Shown here piece by piece: positions 7,090 through 12,231 of a stretch of DNA of 12,231 bases. Positions within the stretch are counted from its first letter, which is position 1. The number at the start of each line of letters is the position of its first letter. The stretch comes from DASVEE01 sp036399695 (GTDB taxonomy: Bacteria > Acidobacteriota > Thermoanaerobaculia > Gp7-AA8): the NCBI GenBank assembly GCA_036399695.1, contig DASWMP010000380.1, forward strand, positions 1-12,231. The letters are read 5' to 3'. The notes under the pieces are model-generated. The model searched no databases, had not been told where the DNA came from, and saw only the letters and a program-made list of their open reading frames with translations. Made by a program: the position numbers and the translations under genes.

Positions 7090-7914
7090 TCATTTAGACG
7101 GACGCGCCGTCGCATTTGTCAGCAATCCGAAGTCGAGATCGACCGCCGGCTCCTCGATCAGCTCCTCGATGAAGGACGCGCGCACCCCGGCTGCTTCCAG
7201 TTTCTGGCGGAATTCGCGGAGACGGTTCTCGATGCGCCGGTACAGCGGTTTCTGCTCGATGCCGAGCATACGCGAGACCTGCGCCGTCGTTAATCCCGCC
7301 TCGAATCGCAACCGGAAAATGAGCCGGTCCTCTTCCGGCAGTCCGTCGATCGCCTCACGTACGCACACGCTGACGGTACGGCCGAGCGCGACCCGCTCCT
7401 GCTCGACGACCGCGGACGAAGGGTCGTCGCGCGGCGTCGCCGGCTCGTATTCGAGCGCTTCACTGCCCACTTCCCGCAGACGGGCTCGCCGTCGCGGCAA
7501 CCTCTCCGCCAGCGCGACGAGCGCCTCCCGTTCCAGCGACGCATTGCCACGCAGCATCAATTGAATGGCTTCGTCAACGGAAAGACGGTCGCGATGGATG
7601 AACTGCTCGAGCTGCATCGCCGTCGGACCAAGCCGTTTCGCCTCGGCCGACGCATGCCACTTGCCGAGCGTGTGATTGCGCAGGTCGAGCAACAGATTCC
7701 GCACCACGGTGCCGATGAACGCTATGAACTCACAGCGCTCCCCGAACTTCCGCAGAATCGCATAATCATTCTCGATCAGCTTCAGCTTGACCTGCGAGTC
7801 GAAATCCTCCGCATCCGCCCCATACAGACGTCCGCGCCTGCAGACACGACGGATCACCCTCTCGATCGTCGCGAGCTCACGGAGAAACAATTCGTCCGGC
7901 GGCAAGGCACTCAT
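7090..7914 (-). CDS. ECF-like sigma-70 family RNA polymerase sigma factor
   Basis: The 274-residue protein has an N-terminal region-2-like part (about 10-85: ADAEDFDSQVKLKLIEND, LRKFGER, FIAFIGTVVRNLLLDLRN). A region-4 helix-turn-helix lies at about 186-236 (AIDGLPEEDRLIFRLRF, then LTTAQVSRMLGIEQKPLYRR). The segment between them (about 86-185) is roughly 100 residues and charged, longer than the linker of canonical ECF factors, and about 38 residues follow region 4. The zinc-finger membrane protein directly downstream is its likely anti-sigma partner. No Shine-Dalgarno is visible before the ATG at 7914 (the upstream strand is pyrimidine-rich), so the start is less certain than the gene. Whether it transcribes its own operon, including xdhAB-puuD, is inference. 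Confidence 0.82.
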   Translation of the reverse strand: MSALPPDELFLRELATIERVIRRVCRRGRLYGADAEDFDSQVKLKLIENDYAILRKFGERCEFIAFIGTVVRNLLLDLRNHTLGKWHASAEAKRLGPTAMQLEQFIHRDRLSVDEAIQLMLRGNASLEREALVALAERLPRRRARLREVGSEALEYEPATPRDDPSSAVVEQERVALGRTVSVCVREAIDGLPEEDRLIFRLRFEAGLTTAQVSRMLGIEQKPLYRRIENRLREFRQKLEAAGVRASFIEELIEEPAVDLDFGLLTNATARPSK

Positions 7915-7974
7915 ACCAGCAGAAAAGGAGAGCTACACCTTACCATTATTGCGGCGCAAAAACGTGTGACTCGG

Positions 7975-7999
7975 CTGTTATGGTCAATGGGCGTAACAG
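7975..7999. promoter_or_regulatory. Inverted repeat upstream of the sigma-factor gene, possible operator
   Basis: CTGTTA (7975-7980) and TAACAG (7994-7999) form a perfect 6-bp dyad with a 13-nt spacer, 61 nt before the sigma-factor start. On the minus strand the spacer contains TTGACC, a -35-like hexamer, but no convincing -10 follows at 16-18 nt. It could be a regulator site at the promoter of the sigma/anti-sigma/xdh run. Evidence is symmetry and position only. Confidence 0.3.
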
Positions 8000-8006
8000 G
8001 CCCCCC

Positions 8007-8046
8007 GCGTGCGCCGGCGCACGCGTACGCGTTAGCGCCGGCGGCC
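8007..8046. repeat. Nested GC-rich palindromes between the transporter and sigma-factor operons
   Basis: The block holds a perfect 18-bp palindrome (8007-8024, GCGTGCGCC then its reverse complement), an overlapping perfect 12-bp palindrome ACGCGTACGCGT (8021-8032) and a second copy of GCGCCGGCG (8035-8043) able to pair with the first. It lies 31 nt beyond the permease stop. The minus-strand sequence after it is G-rich, not U-rich, so this is not a typical intrinsic terminator. It may be a transcript 3' end structure or a cruciform boundary. The rest of 7915-8076 shows no gene. Confidence 0.5.
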
Positions 8047-8076
8047 AGCGGGCCGGTCATGACGCCTGCCGGTACG

Positions 8077-8925
8077 TCAAACCGTGGGTGACGTCCGCGG
8101 CTCGTTGGCCACGCTCGATCGAGCCGGCCGGTTGTACGTCCAGAGCATGCTCGGCACGCCGATCACCTGCACAATGTGATCGCTCCGCTTCTCGATCCAC
8201 GACGCCGCCCGATCGAACGCGATGGCCAGCAGGCAGATCCCGCTCGCCGCTGCAAGCGCACGCGGCATGTTGTACAAGCCGGCGGCCTTGAGCAGCACGT
8301 GACCCAACCCTCGTTCGGCGGCGATGAACTCACCGATGAAGGCGCCGAGGAGGCTGAACCCCACGTTCAGCTTCATCGAGTTCATCACCCATCGGATCGA
8401 CGCCGGCATGATGATCTTCACCAGGAGCTGCCGGCGGCTTGCGTTCATCCCCTGCACGTTGTTGATGAGATTCACGTCGACCTGCATCGCACCGCTGTAC
8501 GCCTGGTTGAAGGCAACGAACACAGTCGACAGCGCCGCCAGAGCCGCTTTCATTGTAAACCCGACGCCGAACCAGACGATCATCAGCGGCGCGACCACGA
8601 ACACCGGCAGCGACCCGAGCGCCACGACGAACGGCTGCGCCACCTCCGCGGTGCGCTGGGAAGACCAGAGCGACAGACCGGCCACCGTTCCGACGGCGGT
8701 CCCGATCAGGAGGCCCACGATGGCCTCACTGGCGGTGACGAAGAGATCGTAGACGAGCCCTTCGCGAAGCAGGCGCCCCAGCTCGATGACGATCGCCGAC
8801 GGCCGTCCGACGAAGAACATGGCACTGACGGACGTCTGTCCGATGATCTCCCAGAACGCCAGGACCACCACGACAATCCCGGCCTGCCACATGCGTGTAA
8901 TCCATTCGTGCCGCTTATGAGTCAT
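8077..8925 (-). CDS. ABC transporter permease, SsuC/TauC type
   Basis: This 282-residue inner-membrane permease belongs to the binding-protein-dependent family (BPD_transp_1) used for sulfonates, nitrate and NMT1-like pyrimidine substrates. Hydrophobic segments lie at about 13-29, 65-86, 97-117, 126-143, 183-202 and 224-242. The cytoplasmic EAA-type loop that docks the ATPase is at about 153-175 (NNVQGMNASRRQ...IIMPAS), with the conserved glycine at 159, although the leading EAA residues are replaced by NNV. I start at the ATG at 8925: it has AGGTGG just upstream, overlaps the ATPase stop by 11 nt, and begins a normal N-terminus. A longer frame to 9009 would add 28 residues inside the ATPase gene. 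With a single permease and ATPase gene, a homodimer of each is expected. Substrate is not readable from sequence. Confidence 0.9.
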   Translation of the reverse strand: MTHKRHEWITRMWQAGIVVVVLAFWEIIGQTSVSAMFFVGRPSAIVIELGRLLREGLVYDLFVTASEAIVGLLIGTAVGTVAGLSLWSSQRTAEVAQPFVVALGSLPVFVVAPLMIVWFGVGFTMKAALAALSTVFVAFNQAYSGAMQVDVNLINNVQGMNASRRQLLVKIIMPASIRWVMNSMKLNVGFSLLGAFIGEFIAAERGLGHVLLKAAGLYNMPRALAAASGICLLAIAFDRAASWIEKRSDHIVQVIGVPSMLWTYNRPARSSVANEPRTSPTV

Positions 8926-9682
8926 GAGCCACCTGCAGGTCGTTCCAGATCTGATTGAAGAGAGCCGAGAACTCGGAAGTCTCGCGGCACCGCACGGCGT
9001 CGTGGGCAACCGCGGCCGGCAAATCAGGAATGTACTCGGCCACCACGCGTCCGGGATGCGCCGACAGCACGACGATGCGATCGCCGAGGAAGATTGCCTC
9101 TTCGATGTTGTGCGTCACGAAGACGGTGGTGATCCCGTACACCTGACACATGCGCTTGAACACGCCGTTCAGCCGCAGCCGTGTCACGAAATCGATCGCC
9201 GAAAAAGGTTCATCGCAGAACAGCAGGCGTGGCTCGCTGACAACGGCCCGGAGGATCGCCACGCGCTGCTGCATTCCTCCGGAGAGCGCTTCAGCCATGT
9301 AATGTTCGAAGCCGCGCAAGCCGTACTCCGTGATGGCCCGCATGACCTGCTCCACCGTCGTTTCATTCAGGCGCCCGCGCAGTTCGAGGCCGAGACACGC
9401 ATTCTGAAGGAGCGTCCGCCACGGCAACAGACTGCTTGCCTGGGCGATGTACGCGGAGGTCGAATCCGCCAGCGCCGTCTTCACGATCGTTCCGGAGCTC
9501 GGCTGGAGGAGGCCGGAAAGGAGCTTGAGCAGCGTCGACTTGCCGCAGCCACTCGGGCCGACCACCGACAGCAGTTCCTTCTCACGTACTTTCAGACTGA
9601 CGTTGCGCAATGCATCCGTTCGCCGGTGCTTCTTGTCCTCATAGAAAAACGATACGTCCTGTGCCTGGATCACCTCGGTCAT
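8915..9682 (-). CDS. ABC transporter ATP-binding protein, SsuB/TauB type
   Basis: The 255-residue ATPase energises the importer from the cytoplasmic face. All nucleotide-binding motifs are present: Walker A GPSGCGKST (42-50), Q-loop Q81, signature LSGGMQQR (133-140), Walker B RLLFCDEPF (152-160) with catalytic E158, and the switch histidine H191. The start at 9682 is 3 nt after the stop of the membrane-anchored binding-protein-like gene, and its Shine-Dalgarno (GGGAG, 7 nt before ATG) lies within the last codons of that gene. The stop overlaps the permease start. Length is usual for nitrate/sulfonate-type ATPases; no extra C-terminal regulatory domain such as that of NrtC is fused. Confidence 0.95.
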   Translation of the reverse strand: MTEVIQAQDVSFFYEDKKHRRTDALRNVSLKVREKELLSVVGPSGCGKSTLLKLLSGLLQPSSGTIVKTALADSTSAYIAQASSLLPWRTLLQNACLGLELRGRLNETTVEQVMRAITEYGLRGFEHYMAEALSGGMQQRVAILRAVVSEPRLLFCDEPFSAIDFVTRLRLNGVFKRMCQVYGITTVFVTHNIEEAIFLGDRIVVLSAHPGRVVAEYIPDLPAAVAHDAVRCRETSEFSALFNQIWNDLQVAHDS

Positions 9683-9685
9683 CGA

Positions 9686-11098
9686 TCAGCTCCCCCCCGC
9701 CGGCGATGCCGGCTCGACCGGCACCAGGGTGAACAATGCGATCAGCACCGACACGACGAGAGACGCTGTCGCTGTCGGTTCCCAGGCCGATTCGATTCCG
9801 ATGAGTGCACAAGCACCCGCGCCGAGTACGACCATCCAGAGGAGGATGAACCGCACGCGTTGGCGTGGCAGCTTCAGAAGAGACGAGACGAATACCGCCA
9901 GCAGCGCGGTCGCCGGCACGACGAGGAGCGACACAGGGTGCAACCACTTCGCCACCGCCGCGCCGATCGTGAACGCAACAAGGAAAGCAACCAACCGGCG
10001 TGGCGTGAGCTGCCGGGCCGCGGCCGCGTCAGCCGCCGACTCGGGCGGCGGCCGATGCTCCGTCAGCGGCAGCAGGAGCTCGGACTTTGCCGCTTCCTCC
10101 GCATACCGGGAGTAGTACTGGATCGACGCCTCATAGGTGTCGCTCGCGCGGCGCAGCTCCACATCTTTGAAGTCGATCCCATGTGCATCGGCGAATGCCC
10201 GCGCCGCGTTCAGCCAATGCGCCTCGCTGATGTCGAGCGTGATTGGAAAGACCTGGGAGTCCGATGCACGCTTCAACGCGGCCGGTGCCTCGTGGCCGAA
10301 CGGGAAATGATCGCGCGCGAATGCCAGTACGTCCGGATCCTGCAGGCGTACGAGCAGCGTGGCACGTTGCAGGGCTCGTACGACCCCCGCCACAACGAGC
10401 GGGTACGCATCGATGACGTCTTGACGGGTGACCAGCGCCGTGACGAGAACGTTGTTGTACTCCGGCGTCGTACCGAGCGCGATGTCGATGCCGTAGCCTT
10501 GCCTCTCCGACAGTAGCGCCGCAATCTGCAGAGGATCCGGCGAGAGCGCTACCGTTCCAGGCTCCGCCTTCTTCAGCGCCACCAGTTCGAAGCCGCGCGC
10601 CACTGGCCGGACGAACTCCGCCACGGTTCCGAGCTTCTTGGCCGCACGGTGGATCCGGCTGGCAATCGCGTACGAAGTCGTGCCCTGGTCGTAGGTAATC
10701 ACCCGCTCGAACTGGCCGAGGTCCGCGAAATGGCGGATCTGATGCGTCTGATGATCGACAGCCCAGAAGGCTGCATTCGTGATCAACCCGGCGACCACCG
10801 CCGCACGGCAACCGCGCGCCGTACTGTCGCGCACACTGTCATCCAGCAGCCACACAGGGTCTGCCAAGGCGAATTCGACCGTCGAATCCGGGAGCCGGCT
10901 GGAGACGAGACGCTCCAGCGATGCCTTATCGGATCGGGCGACCACAGGAGTCAGGTCGAGCGCGAACTCCTCCGGCAGGTAACCGAAGAAATTCTTGTAT
11001 TTCGCGTAGTAGAACGGCAGATACAGAAAGTGGTGATCGGTCTCGACCACCGTCAGTACCGCCTTGCTCGTGCGGTCCCCTAGTGTTTCGACGCGCAT
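9686..11098 (-). CDS. Solute-binding-protein-like domain, no signal peptide, four C-terminal membrane helices
   Basis: The first ~335 of 470 residues resemble an NMT1/SsuA-type solute-binding protein and align with the upstream lipoprotein: FLYLPFYYAKYKNFFG (24-39) against FLYAPLYVALDAGLFKKHG, ADP (79-81) against ADP, and VVAGLITNAAFWAV (101-114) against VVASIVNGVPFWGI. The N-terminus is polar, with no signal peptide or lipobox. The C-terminus has four hydrophobic segments (about 368-384, 388-408, 416-434, 443-461). Basic residues before the first (RR 367-368) and between the second and third (KLPRQRVR, 409-416) place both ends and the binding domain in the cytoplasm by the positive-inside rule. 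The ATG overlaps the lipoprotein gene's end by 19 nt, with GGAG 11 nt upstream. A cytosolic sensor of imported substrate, by analogy with the NrtA-like domain fused to cyanobacterial NrtC, is my inference. Function is unknown. Confidence 0.85.
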   Translation of the reverse strand: MRVETLGDRTSKAVLTVVETDHHFLYLPFYYAKYKNFFGYLPEEFALDLTPVVARSDKASLERLVSSRLPDSTVEFALADPVWLLDDSVRDSTARGCRAAVVAGLITNAAFWAVDHQTHQIRHFADLGQFERVITYDQGTTSYAIASRIHRAAKKLGTVAEFVRPVARGFELVALKKAEPGTVALSPDPLQIAALLSERQGYGIDIALGTTPEYNNVLVTALVTRQDVIDAYPLVVAGVVRALQRATLLVRLQDPDVLAFARDHFPFGHEAPAALKRASDSQVFPITLDISEAHWLNAARAFADAHGIDFKDVELRRASDTYEASIQYYSRYAEEAAKSELLLPLTEHRPPPESAADAAAARQLTPRRLVAFLVAFTIGAAVAKWLHPVSLLVVPATALLAVFVSSLLKLPRQRVRFILLWMVVLGAGACALIGIESAWEPTATASLVVSVLIALFTLVPVEPASPAGGS

Positions 11099-12096
11099 TG
11101 GATCGCCCGCTCCGCAAAGGAGTTGTCGACGTAGGTGGAGAGAGGTGCCGCGGCGTGCAGGTCACCGGCTTCCCGGCGGAGCGCCACGGCGCTGTCCCAC
11201 GCTTTTGCGCTCGTGACGAGCGTGCGCGGGAGAATGCCGTCGGCAACGACGCGCTCAAGCGCGCTCTGAGCCACTGGCTGCGACACCTCGGGGAACCGGC
11301 GCGCCAGCAGCGGAAGTGCCTCCTGCGGACGCGTCCGGATCAGGTCGAGAGCCTCCTGCAACGCGCAGGTCGTGCGCGCCACGACATCGGCATTCTGCGT
11401 AGCGTATCGCGGAGACGCCGTCAGGCCTGTGATGGCGAAATCACCGTATCGCGAAGCCAAGGAATAGACGACGCGCGCGCCGTCATTCGTCGCCTGCGAC
11501 ACGTTCGGTTCGAGCTCCAGCCCGACGTCGGCCGCACCGGCTTTGAGCATCGGGATGATCGTTCCGAACGCGCCCTGTCGGATGTTCGGCTTGATGTTTC
11601 CGCTGCGGAACATCTTCGCCTGCAGTACATACGCGGTGGACGGCTCAGGAAACGTGGCAACGGACAATGCCTTCAGCTCGGAAGGCTGCGAGATGTTCTT
11701 CACTTTCGAGGAGAAGGTGATGCCCCAGAACGGCACGCCGTTGACAATCGAGGCGACGACCTTCCCCGGCTGGCCTCGCTCGGCGGCCACGGCGACGAAT
11801 GTCGGATCGGCTACTCCGAACTGTGCGCTGCCGCTCAGGACTGCCGCCCACGTCTTGTCGTCACCACCAGTGGTCGTGATCGTGACGTCGAGGCCGTGCT
11901 TCTTGAACAAGCCGGCATCGAGCGCCACGTAAAGCGGCGCGTACAGGAAAAAGTCTCCCGCCTGGGCGATCGTGATTTTCACCGGTCGCGCGGGCGGCGG
12001 AGCCGTTCCCTTGGGCGGTGCCGCCGGCCGTTCGGTGCAGGCGAGGATCGTGATGGTGAGCGCGAGGACTGCGGGCAACCTCAAGAATCGACGCAT
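11080..12096 (-). CDS. ABC transporter substrate-binding lipoprotein, NMT1/THI5-SsuA type
   Basis: The 338-residue protein has a lipoprotein signal: basic MRRFLRLP, a hydrophobic stretch, and a lipobox ending ILAC with lipidated C20, then a proline/alanine-rich tether to about residue 38. The mature domain starts VKITIAQAGDFFLYAPLY and includes FGVADPTFVAVAAERGQ (93-109), GVPFWGITF (120-128) and MLKAGAADVGLELEPN (183-198), typical of type 2 binding proteins for nitrate/taurine/pyrimidine-like ligands. It should be anchored at the outer face of the inner membrane and deliver substrate to the permease. The ATG at 12096 is preceded by GGAAAGAGAG. A GTG at 12114 is in frame but would place this ribosome site inside the gene, so I prefer the ATG. 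It is the first gene of the transporter run. The ligand cannot be deduced; a purine or ureide is possible given the neighbours. Confidence 0.9.
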   Translation of the reverse strand: MRRFLRLPAVLALTITILACTERPAAPPKGTAPPPARPVKITIAQAGDFFLYAPLYVALDAGLFKKHGLDVTITTTGGDDKTWAAVLSGSAQFGVADPTFVAVAAERGQPGKVVASIVNGVPFWGITFSSKVKNISQPSELKALSVATFPEPSTAYVLQAKMFRSGNIKPNIRQGAFGTIIPMLKAGAADVGLELEPNVSQATNDGARVVYSLASRYGDFAITGLTASPRYATQNADVVARTTCALQEALDLIRTRPQEALPLLARRFPEVSQPVAQSALERVVADGILPRTLVTSAKAWDSAVALRREAGDLHAAAPLSTYVDNSFAERAIQCASKH

Positions 12097-12123
12097 CGGT
12101 ATCTCTCTTTCCACTCGTGCTGA

Positions 12124-12152
12124 ACACTAGTGAGTGGGACCGATCGCCGCAA
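12124..12152 (-). promoter_or_regulatory. Weak candidate promoter of the transporter operon
   Basis: On the minus strand TTGCGG (12152-12147) and TAGTGT (12129-12124) are separated by exactly 17 nt, about 27 nt before the lipoprotein ATG. Each hexamer matches the sigma-70 consensus at only three positions, so this is a positional guess. The -10-like hexamer overlaps the small palindrome CACTAGTG. Confidence 0.2.
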
Positions 12153-12167
12153 TTCCCCGGCTGGTGG

Positions 12168-12231
12168 CTATTTTGAGAAGACGACGTAAGGCCTCTCCGG
12201 CGGGCCGGCACGCCCGGCAGCGCTGGTTGTT
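12168..12231 (-). other. Possible 3' end of an upstream minus-strand gene, otherwise leader sequence
   Basis: From the right edge one minus frame reads 20 codons ending in PPERPYVVFSK and a TAG at 12170-12168. A second frame reads 34 codons to a TAG at 12129-12127. Either could be the C-terminus of a gene starting outside the window, or neither. A short GC-rich hairpin (CGGGC/GCCCG) lies in the same stretch without a U-tract. I cannot tell which applies from so few bases. Confidence 0.2.

Noticed and set aside
8926..9009. A longer permease start at 9009
   Set aside because: It would overlap the ATPase gene by 95 nt, and the added residues are not permease-like. The ATG at 8925 has a ribosome site.
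8924..10516. A 530-codon open frame on the plus strand, opposite the ATPase and membrane-anchored binding-protein genes
   Set aside because: Its translation is arginine/histidine-rich low-complexity sequence with no recognisable motif, while the minus strand encodes clear ABC ATPase motifs. It is a high-GC antisense shadow.
1..12231. tRNA, rRNA, phage or plasmid genes
   Set aside because: No cloverleaf-like tRNA, rRNA segment, integrase, capsid or replication gene was recognised on either strand by reading; a covariance-model scan was not possible here.

Overview
The window is high-GC bacterial DNA with every credible gene on the minus strand, so it reads from right to left. Dense gene packing, an ECF-type sigma factor paired with a zinc-finger/TPR anti-sigma protein, a membrane (PuuD-type) urate oxidase and word-like heptamer repeats between genes would fit an environmental Acidobacteriota-like (for example Vicinamibacteria) or similar soil lineage. 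That placement is inference; no rRNA or marker gene is present.

Right part (about 12.1 to 8.1 kb): a four-gene ABC importer cluster of the SsuABC/TauABC/NMT1-THI5 type. It encodes a lipoprotein solute-binding protein, then a second protein that resembles the first but has no signal peptide and carries four C-terminal membrane helices, then an ATPase, then a permease. The genes overlap or are 3 nt apart, so they are almost certainly one operon.

Middle (8.1 to 6.1 kb): a roughly 150-bp GC-rich palindromic spacer, then an ECF-like sigma factor and its probable anti-sigma partner, a single-pass membrane protein with a zinc-finger head and a TPR-like tail.

Left part (6.1 kb to 1): purine catabolism. 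xdhA (2Fe-2S/FAD subunit, TTG start, 19 nt after the anti-sigma gene) and xdhB (molybdenum subunit, ATGA overlap) form a xanthine dehydrogenase. Next come a 261-residue PuuD-like urate oxidase lacking the cytochrome c domain, and a DUF6986/CitE-like aldolase-fold protein. A Rho-independent terminator closes the run. The predicted flow is (hypo)xanthine to urate (XdhAB), then urate to 5-hydroxyisourate (PuuD). The aldolase-like protein may act on a late product such as glyoxylate. The ring-opening enzymes (5-hydroxyisourate hydrolase, OHCU decarboxylase, allantoinase) are not here. The importer could supply the purine or ureide, but only by proximity.

The most unusual items are: (1) two gaps of 112 and 115 bp flanking puuD, each largely filled by a different heptamer-based inverted repeat of nearly identical architecture, one touching a stop codon and the other a start codon; (2) the solute-binding-protein-like gene whose binding domain is predicted to face the cytoplasm; (3) a sigma/anti-sigma pair that appears to lead directly into a xanthine/urate degradation operon; (4) a urate oxidase without its usual electron-accepting heme domain.
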